A DNA stretch of 64,000 nt, taken from NCBI RefSeq assembly GCF_018388425.1, contig NZ_CP074406.1, positions 2,294,001 to 2,358,000 on the forward strand, in the 5' to 3' direction. The position numbers and the translations under genes are program-made. Of the stretch, positions 9,428 to 18,374 are shown one piece after another (the first letter of the stretch is position 1; the number at the start of each line of letters is the position of its first letter). The DNA comes from Nocardioides faecalis (GTDB taxonomy: Bacteria; Actinomycetota; Actinomycetes; Propionibacteriales; Nocardioidaceae). Under the pieces are notes generated by a model that did no database searches, was not told the DNA's origin, and worked only from the letters and a program-made list of their open reading frames with translations.

Positions 9428-11283
9428 CCGTGCTGCGCGATCCAGGACGCATGCAGCCGGGCGTACGGCGTCCCCGGCTGCGCCACCAGCTCGTCGTGCC
9501 GGCCGTGCTGCACGATCCGTCCGCGGTCGACCACCACCACGACGTCGGCGGCCTCGGCGGTGGAGAGCCGGTGCGCGATGGTGACCGAGGTGCGTCCGCT
9601 CATCAGCCGCTCCAGGGCGCGCCCGATCCGGGTCTCCAGCTGCGGGTCGACGGCGCTGGTCGCCTCGTCCAGCACCAGCAGGTCGGGGTCGGCGAGCTGC
9701 GCGCGCAGCATGGCCACCAGCTGGCGCTCGCCGGCGGACAGGGACTCGCCGCGCTGCCCGACGCGGGTCTCGACGCCCTCAGGCAGCCCGTCGAGCCAGT
9801 CGCCGACACCGATGGCCTCCGCGGCCTCCCGGATCTCGGCCTCCGTGGCCCCGAGCCGTCCGTAGCGGACGTTGGCGGCGAGGGTGTCGTCGAAGAGGAA
9901 GCCCTCCTGCGGCACCAGCACGACGCTGCTGCGCAGGGCCGCCTCGGAGATCTCGCGCAGGTCGATCCCGTCCAGCAGCACCCGGCCGCGAGTGGGGTCC
10001 ATCAGCCGGGTCAGCAGCTTGGCGATGGTGGACTTGCCCGAACCGGTCTCCCCCACCACCGCGACCCGCTGGCCGGCCGGGATCGCCAGGTCGATGTCAC
10101 TGAGCACCTCGGCCCCGCCCGGGTAGGCGAAGGCGACCTGCTCGAAGCGCACGTCGATCGCGCCCTTCGGCAGGGTGTGCCCCTGCGGTCCGGGGTCGAC
10201 CAGGTCGGCGGGCGTGTCCAGGATCCCGATCACCCGACGCCAGCCGGCGATCGCGTTCTGGGCGTCGGTCAGGATCTGGGTGCCCATCTGCACGGGGCCG
10301 ACGAAGAGGGTCACGATGAAGGCGAACGCCAGCACCTTGCCGGCGGTGATGTCCTCACCCCAGGCGAAACCCTGGCCGAGCCAGATGCCGACGATGATCA
10401 CGCCGGCGTTGGCCAGCCCCGCGGAGAGGCCGCCGAGGCTGAACGAGAACGCGGTGAACCCCTGCGCCCGGGTGCTGGCCGCCTTGTGCGCGTCCACGGC
10501 GACGTCGATCCGCTCCTGGGTGCGCGCCTCGATGGCGTAGGCCTTGACGACCGTGGCGCCGACCACCGGCTCGGAGACCGCCGACAGCATGGCGCCGACC
10601 TGGCGTCGTACGGTGCCGTAGGCGGCGGAGAGCTTGCGCTGGAAGTAGCGCAGGCTCAGGAAGAGCGGCGCGAAGCAGACCCACACCACGATCGCCAGCT
10701 GCCAGCTGTAGACGATCATCACGATGGTCGCGATGAGCACCTGGCCGACGCTGACCACGGCGAGCAGGCCGCCGAAGACGAGGAACTGGCTGACCTGGTC
10801 GACGTCGCTGGTGACGCGGGAGACCAGGGCGCCGCGGCGCTCGGTGTTCTGGGTGAGCAGGGGCAGGTCGTGGACGTGGCGGAACGCCTTGATCCGCAGC
10901 GTCGCCAGGCCGCGCTCGGCGGTGGAGAACAGCCGCGCCGTCATCTTGTACGACGCCCAGCTGGTCACCAGCAGCGCGAGACCGGCCGCCAGCGCCAGCC
11001 AGGCGGTGTAGCTCGGGTCGGGCCCGCCCGGGCCGCGCAGGCCGTTGTCGATGGTCTGCTGCAGCGCGATCGGGATGACGACCTGGCCGACCGAGGCGAT
11101 CACGGCGAGCGTCAGGGTCCAGCCGATGCCGTCCTTGAGCTCCGGGGAGTGCCGCAGGCCGCGGCGGATGGTCTGCCAGGCGCCGATGTCCTCCCCCGTC
11201 GAGAGCCGGGTCTGCTCGGGCGTCTGCCCTGGCGTCTGGCCGGGTGCCTGCTCGGACGGATCCGCGGTCGTGTGGGCGCTCAT
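9424..11283 (-). CDS. ABC exporter half-transporter, catalytically canonical NBD
   Basis: A 619-aa fused membrane/ATPase protein: about six membrane helices (residues 50-330) and a nucleotide-binding domain with Walker [10 protein letters not shown], Walker [13 protein letters not shown] and switch His in TIAHRLST. Its signature motif is LSAGERQ rather than LSGGQ. It overlaps the stop of the partner gene by ATGA. In heterodimeric exporters the subunit with the complete Walker B and switch His carries the degenerate signature, and this pair follows that rule. The substrate cannot be told from the sequence; lipids or drugs are typical for the family. Confidence 0.93.
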   Translation of the reverse strand: MSAHTTADPSEQAPGQTPGQTPEQTRLSTGEDIGAWQTIRRGLRHSPELKDGIGWTLTLAVIASVGQVVIPIALQQTIDNGLRGPGGPDPSYTAWLALAAGLALLVTSWASYKMTARLFSTAERGLATLRIKAFRHVHDLPLLTQNTERRGALVSRVTSDVDQVSQFLVFGGLLAVVSVGQVLIATIVMIVYSWQLAIVVWVCFAPLFLSLRYFQRKLSAAYGTVRRQVGAMLSAVSEPVVGATVVKAYAIEARTQERIDVAVDAHKAASTRAQGFTAFSFSLGGLSAGLANAGVIIVGIWLGQGFAWGEDITAGKVLAFAFIVTLFVGPVQMGTQILTDAQNAIAGWRRVIGILDTPADLVDPGPQGHTLPKGAIDVRFEQVAFAYPGGAEVLSDIDLAIPAGQRVAVVGETGSGKSTIAKLLTRLMDPTRGRVLLDGIDLREISEAALRSSVVLVPQEGFLFDDTLAANVRYGRLGATEAEIREAAEAIGVGDWLDGLPEGVETRVGQRGESLSAGERQLVAMLRAQLADPDLLVLDEATSAVDPQLETRIGRALERLMSGRTSVTIAHRLSTAEAADVVVVVDRGRIVQHGRHDELVAQPGTPYARLHASWIAQHG

Positions 11284-13115
11284 CGGCCCGCCTCCACGGT
11301 CTCGGAGCCGGCCGGGCCGGGCGGGTCGCCCGAGCCGACCAGGTCGTCCAGCTCGTCGTTCTCGTAGGCGTTGACCAGGCGGGCGTAGTCGTCGTTGCGG
11401 GCGACCAGCTCGGCGTGCGGACCGCGGTCGGCGATCCGGCCCTCGGCGAGGTAGAGCACCTCGTCGGCCAGCCCGATCGTGGCCTTGCGGTAGGCCACGA
11501 CCAGCAGGGTCGTGTCGTCCCCGCCGAGCCCGGCGAGGATCTTGGCCTCGATGTCGGGGTCGACGGCCGAGGTGGCGTCGTCGAGCACCAGCAGGCGCGG
11601 GCGGCGCACCAGGGCCCGGGCGAGGGCGAGGCGCTGGCGCTGGCCGCCGGACAGCGTGGTGCCGCGCTCCCCCAGCCGGGCGTCGAGGCCGCCGGCCAGC
11701 GCAGCGACGAAGTCGTCGGCCTGCGCGGTGCGCAGCGCGTCCCACACCTGTTCGTCGGTGACGTCGAGGCCCAGCGTCACGTTGCCGCGCACGGTGTCGT
11801 CGAACAGGAACGCGGTCTGCGGCACCACGGCGAGGACCTCCGCCAGGGCGCCGCGCCGCAGGTCGCGCACGTCGACGCCGTCGATCCGGATCGCGCCGGT
11901 GTCGACGTCGACGAGCCGTGAGATCAGGGTGGTCAGCGTGCTCTTGCCCGAGGCGGTCGCGCCGACGACGGCGACGGTGCGCCCGGGCTCGACCTCGAAG
12001 GTGACGTCGCGCAGGACGGGTCGTTCGGGGGTGTAGCCGAAGCCGGCGTGCTCGACGCTCAGCCGTGCGCCGCTGCCGGTGCGCTGCGGCGCCGGCTCGG
12101 CGCCGTACTCCATCGAGCCGGAGGCCTCCAGCACCGACGTCACCCGCTGGTAGCCGACCACGCTGCGCGGGAAGTCGCCGAGCAGCCACCCGATGGAGCG
12201 GATGGGGAAGGAGACGACGGTGAGCAGGTAGGCGATGGTGACGACGTCACCGGCCTCGGTCGAGCCCCCGAGCACGCGCTGCACGCCGAGGACCAGCACC
12301 ACCAGCACGGCCAGGTTCGGCAGGGCAGCGAGGGTGGGGTCGAAGGCGGCGCGGATCCGGCCGACCCTGATGTTCGCCTCGCGCAGCTCGGCGGCCTTGG
12401 CGGCGAACCGCTCGGTCTCCTGCGGCTCCCGGCCGAGCGTCTTGACCACGAGGGCGCCGTCGAACGACTCGTGTGCGATCTCAGAGAGCTCGGCGCGCAG
12501 CTGCTGCGCGCGAGTGGCCCAGCCCTGCGCCAGGCGCTGGTAGACGACGTTGACGGCGATGACGAGCGGGAAGACCAGCAGGCCGACCACGGCGAGCACC
12601 AGGTCGGTGAACAGCATCTGGCCGACCGCGATGACCATCATCGCCAGGGTGCCCACCGCCATCGGCAGGGGTGCGATCGGCCCCCAGGCTGCCTCCACGT
12701 CGGCGTTGGCGTTGGACAGCAGCTCGCCGGTGGGGTGCTTCTGGTGCCAGGCCATCGGCAGGCGCAGGTACTGCCGGGTGACCGCGCGGCGGCTGTGCGC
12801 CTGCATCCGGTACTGCATGACGCCGGCGCCGAGGCGGCGCGCGACGATGCCGACCGCGCGCAGGATCGCGACACCGATGAAGAGGCCGAGCACCGCCCAC
12901 AGCAGGTTCGCGCCGACCTCGCCGTCACGGAAGGCGGGCAGCACGACGTGGTCGGTCGCCCAGCCGAGCACCCACGCGTCGGCGACGGTCAGGGCGCCGA
13001 ACAGCACGCTGCCGAGCGTGGAGAGCGTGAAGATCCACGGCTCCCGCTTGATGGCGACCCACAGGACGGCGAAACCTGCCGACGTCGTACCCGTCACACC
13101 GCTCGCCGTCGTCAC
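11280..13115 (-). CDS. ABC exporter half-transporter, degenerate NBD
   Basis: A 611-aa fused exporter subunit with six membrane helices in the first 300 residues. The ATPase domain has Walker A GATASGKST and a canonical LSGGQRQ signature. The Walker B catalytic Glu is Asp (VLDDATSAVD), and the switch His is Tyr (VVAYRKAT). It is therefore the non-hydrolysing half of a heterodimer with the gene just downstream. The GTG at 13115 gives a normal cytoplasmic N-terminus. It is first in a minus-strand run that continues through hisI to DUF2752. Confidence 0.92.
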   Translation of the reverse strand: MTTASGVTGTTSAGFAVLWVAIKREPWIFTLSTLGSVLFGALTVADAWVLGWATDHVVLPAFRDGEVGANLLWAVLGLFIGVAILRAVGIVARRLGAGVMQYRMQAHSRRAVTRQYLRLPMAWHQKHPTGELLSNANADVEAAWGPIAPLPMAVGTLAMMVIAVGQMLFTDLVLAVVGLLVFPLVIAVNVVYQRLAQGWATRAQQLRAELSEIAHESFDGALVVKTLGREPQETERFAAKAAELREANIRVGRIRAAFDPTLAALPNLAVLVVLVLGVQRVLGGSTEAGDVVTIAYLLTVVSFPIRSIGWLLGDFPRSVVGYQRVTSVLEASGSMEYGAEPAPQRTGSGARLSVEHAGFGYTPERPVLRDVTFEVEPGRTVAVVGATASGKSTLTTLISRLVDVDTGAIRIDGVDVRDLRRGALAEVLAVVPQTAFLFDDTVRGNVTLGLDVTDEQVWDALRTAQADDFVAALAGGLDARLGERGTTLSGGQRQRLALARALVRRPRLLVLDDATSAVDPDIEAKILAGLGGDDTTLLVVAYRKATIGLADEVLYLAEGRIADRGPHAELVARNDDYARLVNAYENDELDDLVGSGDPPGPAGSETVEAGR

Positions 13116-13254
13116 CCGCCGCTGCTCCCACCTACGTCGTCGTTGCCGGCTGCTGCCGGCACAACCAGTCCCAAGGCCTCGAGGATCGAGACTATTCCGC
13201 CGCCCCGACACCGCACCGGCGCCGGTGGCGCTGCCTGCGGCGTTGCGGGGCGGC
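13116..13254. other. Intergenic region with two hairpins
   Basis: Between the PKD gene stop and the ABC operon start lie a 7-bp stem with a 4-nt loop (13144-13161, TGCCGGC arms) and a 14-bp perfect palindrome (13214-13227, CACCGGC/GCCGGTG). Either could end the PKD transcript; neither has a T-run. The ABC operon promoter must also lie here, but I cannot place it. Confidence 0.4.
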
Positions 13255-13998
13255 TCAGCGGTCGGCGCCCACCAGGCTCGGGCTGGCCTCCACCGCGCGC
13301 AGCGTGACCGGCGTGCCCGGGATCGTCGACGTGCCCTCGACGGGCTGCCACGCGCCGGTGCCGACCCGGTACTCCGCCTGGTAGGTGGTGTCCACGCGTG
13401 CCCCGTAGCGGCCCGTCCGCAGGTAGTCGTGGGTGACCTCGAGGTCGGGGTACGGCGCTCCCGGCGAGGTGCTGTCGAGCACCGTCCCGTCGCCGAAGCG
13501 CCAGTGGTACGACGCCGCCCAGATCCGCAGCTGGACCTGCTGGCCGAGCAGCGTGATCGTGCGCTGCAGCGGGCGCGGCTCGACGTAGAAGTTGGTGTCG
13601 AAGTTGACCAGGGTGACGCCGTCGGGCGGCTGGACGTTCAGCGCGCTTCCCGGCAGCGGGAGCTCGCTGAACGCGCGGGCGATCATCCCGCCGGTCAGCT
13701 GGGGTTCGTCCGGGGTGGGTGGGCCGGCGCAGAAGTCCGTGGTCGATGTGCCCAGCACTGTCGTCGCCGCCTGGCAGGCCGCGATGCCCGCTGGGGGCGG
13801 CGGGCGTTCGCCCGTCTGTGTCTGTGACCCGCCACCCTGGGGCGGCGGGTCACAGACCCTCACCGCCTCGGTGATCACAACTCCGTTGACCATCGTGGTG
13901 CGCACCGTCTCCTTGCACGCCGCGCTAGCCGGCGGGGCCGCAGGAACAATGATGAGCGCTACGAGGCAGAGTCCCATGGCAGGCACTGCCCTGATCAC
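13255..13998 (-). CDS. Secreted PKD-domain protein, copy 1
   Basis: A 247-aa exported protein: a signal peptide ends near ASAAC, a proline-rich linker follows, then a conserved cysteine pair (in AACQAA and TDFCAGP), and a C-terminal region with an Ig-like PKD fold (motif WRFGDG, then VTHDYLRTGRYGARV). It shares the PPDG..LVNFDTNF and LLGQQV blocks with the two plus-strand copies at 16.9 and 18.4 kb but is much more diverged. The GTG start overlaps the lipoprotein gene stop by 4 nt, so the pair is co-translated. A surface-binding role is inference from the PKD fold. Confidence 0.85.
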   Translation of the reverse strand: MIRAVPAMGLCLVALIIVPAAPPASAACKETVRTTMVNGVVITEAVRVCDPPPQGGGSQTQTGERPPPPAGIAACQAATTVLGTSTTDFCAGPPTPDEPQLTGGMIARAFSELPLPGSALNVQPPDGVTLVNFDTNFYVEPRPLQRTITLLGQQVQLRIWAASYHWRFGDGTVLDSTSPGAPYPDLEVTHDYLRTGRYGARVDTTYQAEYRVGTGAWQPVEGTSTIPGTPVTLRAVEASPSLVGADR

Positions 13999-14525
13999 CG
14001 CAACGTCACCAGCTTGGAGACGCGCCAGGCCCCGTCGATCTTCGTGAGAGTGATTTCCAGGATGAACCGCTCTTCGTCGTAGCGCTGCTCCTCTGCTCCG
14101 CCACTCGGCGTGGTCGTGCCTTCGGCGACCACCACCGCTGCGAGCACCACCGCCGAGTCCGCATTCTCCTTCGTCTTCTTGACCGAGGCGGAGGACCACG
14201 CGCCGCCCTGGAACCCCCCACCGGCCTGGTGCACATCGACCACGGGTTGGATCTGCCATTCGCAGGTTTCGCAGTCCGGCGCCGCTAGCGACCTCAAGGG
14301 ACGGGGATCCCCGGTTCGCAGGAGGTCTGATCGCGCGTCGAACCACGCTTCGACGGTTTCCTCCGCAGTCATTTGCGGCGCCGCGCTGGTCGTGGCCGTG
14401 CTGGAGGAGGCGCCCACCGAGGAGGTTTCGGCAGTGCCGATGCGCTTCGGCTCGTCGCCCCCACAGCCGGCCGCACCCAGAGCTACAGACAGCACCATTG
14501 CGGCGACGCCGTACCTGGGCTTCAT
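13995..14525 (-). CDS. CxxC lipoprotein, copy 1 of a lipoprotein/PKD pair
   Basis: A 176-aa lipoprotein: a signal peptide ends in GAAGC (C21), then a Ser/Thr/Ala linker to about residue 50, then an alpha+beta domain beginning TAEETVEAWFDA. A CxxC pair (C85 and C88, in CETCEW) sits where copies 2 and 3 have CEGC. That placement and the pairing with a PKD gene relate it to those DUF6318-like lipoproteins despite low identity. The ATG at 14525 has GGAGG 5 nt upstream. The function is unknown. Confidence 0.8.
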   Translation of the reverse strand: MKPRYGVAAMVLSVALGAAGCGGDEPKRIGTAETSSVGASSSTATTSAAPQMTAEETVEAWFDARSDLLRTGDPRPLRSLAAPDCETCEWQIQPVVDVHQAGGGFQGGAWSSASVKKTKENADSAVVLAAVVVAEGTTTPSGGAEEQRYDEERFILEITLTKIDGAWRVSKLVTLR

Positions 14526-14675
14526 GCGGTCCTCCGAGAGCAGCAGCCGCTCCGGGACCAGGAGCGGGATGCTCGACGCTAACCCGAACGGCGCCGACAT
14601 CGCCACCGTCCGGACGAGGGTTGTGGACCAACACCACGGGGCGGGCGGACGCGGGTGAATGGAGCCATCAAGCTA

Positions 14676-14704
14676 TTGCCTTCGAATCTTTGTTCGAATA
14701 TAAT
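14676..14704 (+). promoter_or_regulatory. Leaderless promoter with embedded SOS (LexA) box
   Basis: TTGCCT (14676-14681), 17 nt, then TATAAT (14699-14704), with the ATG of the HNH gene 6 nt further, so the transcript would be leaderless. Between the two elements lies TCGAATCTTTGTTCGA (14682-14697), which differs from the actinobacterial SOS consensus TCGAAC-N4-GTTCGA at one base. LexA bound here would block RNA polymerase directly. The motif is seen; LexA control is inference. Confidence 0.75.
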
Positions 14705-14710
14705 CGGTCC

Positions 14711-16159
14711 ATGGAACTGTTCGCCGACCTCGACCTCGGGGCGCTGCTGGCTGCCGAAGAGGCGGGCGTGCTCGAGGCGCGGCGTCTGGAGGTCGACAAG
14801 CTCCTGCGCCTGCTGGCGTGGTGTGACGCGCACTCGGTCGACCCGCAGACCCAGCCCGGCGCGGTCCCGATCGCGTACGGCGGCGACCGTCTCGTCCGCG
14901 TCGGCGGTCCCGGCACGCCGGAGGTCTCCGACCTGTGCTTCGCGGAGTTCGCCGTTGCCAGCCATGCCGGGGTCATCGCGACCATGAACCGGGCAGGGGA
15001 CGCGCTCGACCTGCGCCACCGACTCCCCCGCCTGTGGGCCGCGGTCCAGGACCTGCGCGTCGAGGTCTGGGTCGCCCGCAAGATCGCCACCCTCTCCCGC
15101 AAGCTCTCCCGCACTGCCGTGGAGATCGTGGACGTCGCCACCGCCGCCGGCGCCGACCTGATGCCCGGCCGCCTCATCGAGCTGGCCGAGGCCAAGGTGA
15201 TCGAGGCCGACCCCGACACGCACCGCGCCCGCATCGCCGCCGACGAGGCCAACACCGGCGTGTGGATGCGGCGCCGGCGCCCCGGCCAGTCCGTCACGGA
15301 GGTGGACGCCCAGCCCAGCGTGCAGCCGATCACCCTCCGGCTGCCGCTCGCCGGCGCCGTCGAGTTCACGACCAGCGTCGACGACCTCGCTCGAGCCATG
15401 GCCGATCAGCACGTCCCGGCCGACGAGGACGACGTGCTGACCATGGGTCAGTGGCGCGCCCGCGCCGTCGAGCTGCTCGCTGATCCGCACGCCGCGGTCC
15501 GATTCCTCGACGGCCCTTCGCCGGCGACGGGCGGCGCGGAGGTCGCCGATACCGAGACTCCCCCGCCGTCCCCCGCACAGAACGCTCCCCGCCCCGGCCG
15601 AACCGCCGACCTGGCGGTGCACATCAGCGCCGCCGTGCTTGCCGGTCAGGCAGACGGCGTGGCCCGGGTCGAGGGCATCGGCCCTCTGCTGCTGGAGCAG
15701 GTCGCCGAGCTCCTGCGGCACCGCAACGTCGTGGTCAAGCCGGTGATCGACCTCAACGCCGGAGCGGCCGTCGACTCCTACGAGCACCCGACCGCTTGCA
15801 AGGAGCGCACGATGCTCCGCACCGGCGGTGACGTGTTCCCGCACAGCGGCTCGCGGAGCCGTCGTCTCGACCACGACCACCCCACGCCGTACGACGAGAA
15901 CGGGCCTCCCGGGCAGACCGGCGACCACAACGACGCGCCCCTCACCCGTCGACACCATCGCGCGAAGACCCACGCCGGACACCGGGTGCGTCAACTGGCT
16001 CCCGGTGCCTACCGCTGGGAGACCCGGCACGGGCTGACTCGGGTCGTGACCCGGTACGGCACGACCGTCGTGGAAGGACTCGCCAGCAGCGACCGCTCGC
16101 TCCTCGGTGAGCTGCATCCGCAGCGCTTCGAACCAGTGCTGGACCTCCAGGCGGCCTGA
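14711..16159 (+). CDS. DUF222/HNH endonuclease-family protein (13E12-like)
   Basis: A 482-aa protein of the DUF222 family with a C-terminal HNH domain. The helical DUF222 part covers about residues 1-350. The HNH core keeps the D387-H388 pair (LDHDHPTPY), the HN in GDHNDAP and the histidines of RRHHRAKTH. The zinc-binding cysteines usual in this family (VFPWC, CDLDH and PLCRRHH) are replaced: VFPHS, RRLDH and PLTRRHH. The domain may therefore fold without zinc or be inactive. Family members are multicopy, poorly characterised actinobacterial genes. It is preceded by a strong promoter with an SOS box and inserted between copies of the lipoprotein/PKD module. Confidence 0.88.
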   Translation: MELFADLDLGALLAAEEAGVLEARRLEVDKLLRLLAWCDAHSVDPQTQPGAVPIAYGGDRLVRVGGPGTPEVSDLCFAEFAVASHAGVIATMNRAGDALDLRHRLPRLWAAVQDLRVEVWVARKIATLSRKLSRTAVEIVDVATAAGADLMPGRLIELAEAKVIEADPDTHRARIAADEANTGVWMRRRRPGQSVTEVDAQPSVQPITLRLPLAGAVEFTTSVDDLARAMADQHVPADEDDVLTMGQWRARAVELLADPHAAVRFLDGPSPATGGAEVADTETPPPSPAQNAPRPGRTADLAVHISAAVLAGQADGVARVEGIGPLLLEQVAELLRHRNVVVKPVIDLNAGAAVDSYEHPTACKERTMLRTGGDVFPHSGSRSRRLDHDHPTPYDENGPPGQTGDHNDAPLTRRHHRAKTHAGHRVRQLAPGAYRWETRHGLTRVVTRYGTTVVEGLASSDRSLLGELHPQRFEPVLDLQAA

Positions 16160-16274
16160 GGCGGCGCGAGCCGTGCCTTCCACAGCCGACGACGGACCCA
16201 TGGCGTTAGACGGCACGACCGGGTTACGTTGCTGGAGCGTCCTGGTCCTGGGCGCAGCACCCTCGGAGGGACCC

Positions 16275-16865
16275 ATGCGTATGCTCCGCGCTCCCGGACT
16301 CGCACTCACCGCCGCCCTCCTCGCCTGTGCGTTCGCTGGATGCAGCGACGCCGACGGTGACGAACCGGCACCGCGCCCCACCGTCTCGGCGTCGCCGTCG
16401 CCGTCGGCGTCGGCGACCGAAGCAGCCGGCACGCCCGTCGAACCCACGCTGCCTGCCGAAGCGAAGGAACCCACAAAGGCCGGAGCGCGCGCCTTCATCG
16501 CCTACTACTGGGACCTGATCAACTACGCGCAGGAGACGGGCGAAGTGACAGCCTTGCGGAATGCGTCCGGCGCACAGTGCGAGGGCTGCAAGACCGGCAT
16601 TGCCGGCATCGAATCGCTCTACGACAACAATGGATACGCGACCGGCGGCCAGTACAAAGTCACGCTCGTCAAGATCAACAAGCTCGCACCCGAAAAGCGG
16701 GCCCTCAACGCGTTCGAAGCGCTCATCTCCGTGACCAACCAGCCTCAACACATCGTGAACAGCGACGGCTCAGTCCAAGACCTCAAGTCGTCGACCAACC
16801 GGTATGTGGTCGTGAGCCTGTGGGCCGAAAGCAGATGGAGCCTCGAGATCATGGAGCTCCAGTGA
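16275..16865 (+). CDS. DUF6318-like lipoprotein, copy 2
   Basis: A 196-aa lipoprotein: a signal peptide with lipobox AFAGC (C23), a Pro/Ser/Ala linker to about residue 65, then a domain starting ARAFIAYYWDLINYAQETG with a CxxC pair (C102, C105 in CEGC) and a C-terminal SLWAESRWSLEIMEL strand. The fold resembles the small cone-shaped domains used in actinobacterial lipoproteins, and no activity is known. GGAGGG lies 4 nt before the ATG. The stop overlaps the ATG of the PKD gene by one base. Confidence 0.85.
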   Translation: MRMLRAPGLALTAALLACAFAGCSDADGDEPAPRPTVSASPSPSASATEAAGTPVEPTLPAEAKEPTKAGARAFIAYYWDLINYAQETGEVTALRNASGAQCEGCKTGIAGIESLYDNNGYATGGQYKVTLVKINKLAPEKRALNAFEALISVTNQPQHIVNSDGSVQDLKSSTNRYVVVSLWAESRWSLEIMELQ

Positions 16866-17647
16866 TGAGCTACCTGCGCCACACATGCCTGTTTGGCGTG
16901 GCGTTTGCGGGAGTGGCTCTGCACGCTGCGACCGTCCTTCAACCGGCTGCTGCAGACCCGCCCTTCGGTGGTGCGGATGACGACGGGATCTGGGTCACGA
17001 CGCACAAGCAGGAGTCCCAGTCGCAGGAAGGGGTCGGGCTCCCAGCTCAACAACGCCCGGAAGTCTCTCCCGCTGTCCCAGCGTCGCCGAACCGGCCAGC
17101 CATTGTCTTGGGGTCCGGCGCCTGCCAGGCCGCCGACCAGGTCAGCGGACAGCTCGTCGAAGCGAGCATCTGCGAGCCCGAGACGGCAGAAACACCAGGC
17201 GACACCCTCACCGCAGCCGACGTACAGCGCGCGTTTACCCGCCTCGACCTACCGGCAGGCGATCTCGTGATCCAGCCACCCGACGGGACCACGCTGGTCA
17301 ACTTCGACACCAATTTCTTCACGACCAGCACGGCCCCGCTCACCCGCACGGTCACGCTGCTCGGGCAGCAGGTCACGATCGAGGCCACGCCCAGCCGGTT
17401 CCGTTGGAACTTCGGCGACGGCGAGCCGCTGACCACCACGGACCCCGGGGCGGCATACCCGGACCTCACCGTCACCCACAACTACGAGCGCACCGGCACC
17501 TACCAAGTCAGCCTCGACACCACCTACACCGGCCGCTTCCGCGTCGGCGGCGGCGCCTGGCAGGAGATCCCCAGCACCGTCACGATCACCGGCACCGCAC
17601 AAGAGCTGACGGCAATCGAGGCCACACCCACCCTGATGGGCTACTGA
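16865..17647 (+). CDS. Secreted PKD-domain protein, copy 2
   Basis: A 260-aa exported protein with a signal peptide ending near AAADPP. A low-complexity Gln/Pro/Ser segment follows, then a conserved cysteine pair (GACQAA and ASICEP), then a block QRAFTRLDLPAGDLVIQPPDG and a PKD-type domain with WNFGDG. Its last 145 residues are nearly identical to copy 3, while the region before is different. It is translated directly after the lipoprotein (TGATG overlap). It is likely displayed or released outside the membrane, perhaps in contact with its partner lipoprotein, which is inference. Confidence 0.85.
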   Translation: MSYLRHTCLFGVAFAGVALHAATVLQPAAADPPFGGADDDGIWVTTHKQESQSQEGVGLPAQQRPEVSPAVPASPNRPAIVLGSGACQAADQVSGQLVEASICEPETAETPGDTLTAADVQRAFTRLDLPAGDLVIQPPDGTTLVNFDTNFFTTSTAPLTRTVTLLGQQVTIEATPSRFRWNFGDGEPLTTTDPGAAYPDLTVTHNYERTGTYQVSLDTTYTGRFRVGGGAWQEIPSTVTITGTAQELTAIEATPTLMGY

Positions 17648-17780
17648 CACCCGTCCGCGACCCGCACGGCGACCGGCCCGTTTTGTCCACAGCCCACGAC
17701 GGCCCATGGCGGCAGACGGCGCCACCGGGTTACGTTGCCGGGGCGTCCTGGTCCTGGGCGCAGCACCCTCGGAGGGACCC

Positions 17781-18374
17781 ATGCGTATGCTCCGCGCTCC
17801 CGGACTCGCACTCACCGCCGCCCTGCTCGCCTGTGCGCTCGCTGGATGCAGCGACGCCGACGGCAAGGAGTCGTCGCCTCGCCCCTCCACCTCGACGTCC
17901 TCGCCGACGGTGCCGGCGTCGTCCACCCCGGCGAGGAGCACGCCGGCAGAGCCAGAATTGCCCGCCGCGGCCGACCGGCCCACAAAGAATGGCGCCCGAG
18001 CGTTCATCGAGCACTACTGGGACCTCATCAACTACGCCCAAGAATCGGGCGACGTCACCGCGCTTCGACAGGCTTCCAGCCACACGTGCGAGGGTTGCAG
18101 CACGGGCATAACCGGCATCGAGGCCCTCTACCGCGAGGGCGGTTACACCGTGGGCGGGCAGTACTCGATCGACAGCATCAAGATCAACCGACTGGTCGCG
18201 AGCAAGAACGACATTGACGCATTCGAAGCTCTCCTGTCAGTGACCAACGCGCCCCAACAGATCGTCAACGGCGACGGGGATGTGCAGCGTTTGAAGAGCA
18301 GCACTAACGAGGTGGTGGTCGCGACACTGTGGTCCGAGGGCGAGTGGCAGCTCCAGGTGATGGAGATCAAGTGA
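17781..18374 (+). CDS. DUF6318-like lipoprotein, copy 3
   Basis: A 197-aa lipoprotein whose first 28 residues are almost identical to copy 2 (lipobox LAGC, C23), with a different Ser/Thr/Pro linker and a domain of the same pattern: GARAFIEHYWDLINYAQESG, CEGC (C103, C106), then a C-terminal TLWSEGEWQLQVMEI strand. GGAGGG precedes the ATG as in copy 2. Its stop overlaps the GTG of the PKD gene (GTGA). The function is unknown; the CxxC pair could be a disulfide or a redox site. Confidence 0.85.
   Translation: MRMLRAPGLALTAALLACALAGCSDADGKESSPRPSTSTSSPTVPASSTPARSTPAEPELPAAADRPTKNGARAFIEHYWDLINYAQESGDVTALRQASSHTCEGCSTGITGIEALYREGGYTVGGQYSIDSIKINRLVASKNDIDAFEALLSVTNAPQQIVNGDGDVQRLKSSTNEVVVATLWSEGEWQLQVMEIK

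Larger units (their letters stand above)
16197..17647 (+). repeat. First unit of a tandem duplication
   Basis: The stretch holding lipoprotein copy 2 and PKD copy 2 is duplicated at 17703-19138. Two blocks stay very similar: the upstream region plus signal peptide (16197-16357, about 8 differences in 161 nt against 17703-17863), and the PKD half (17216-17647, no net length difference against 18707-19138). The middle is strongly diverged. Confidence 0.9.

Noticed and set aside
13214..13227. Insertion sequence end or attachment site
   Set aside because: A 14-bp palindrome alone, with no transposase or integrase gene and no matching copy at the other side of the island.
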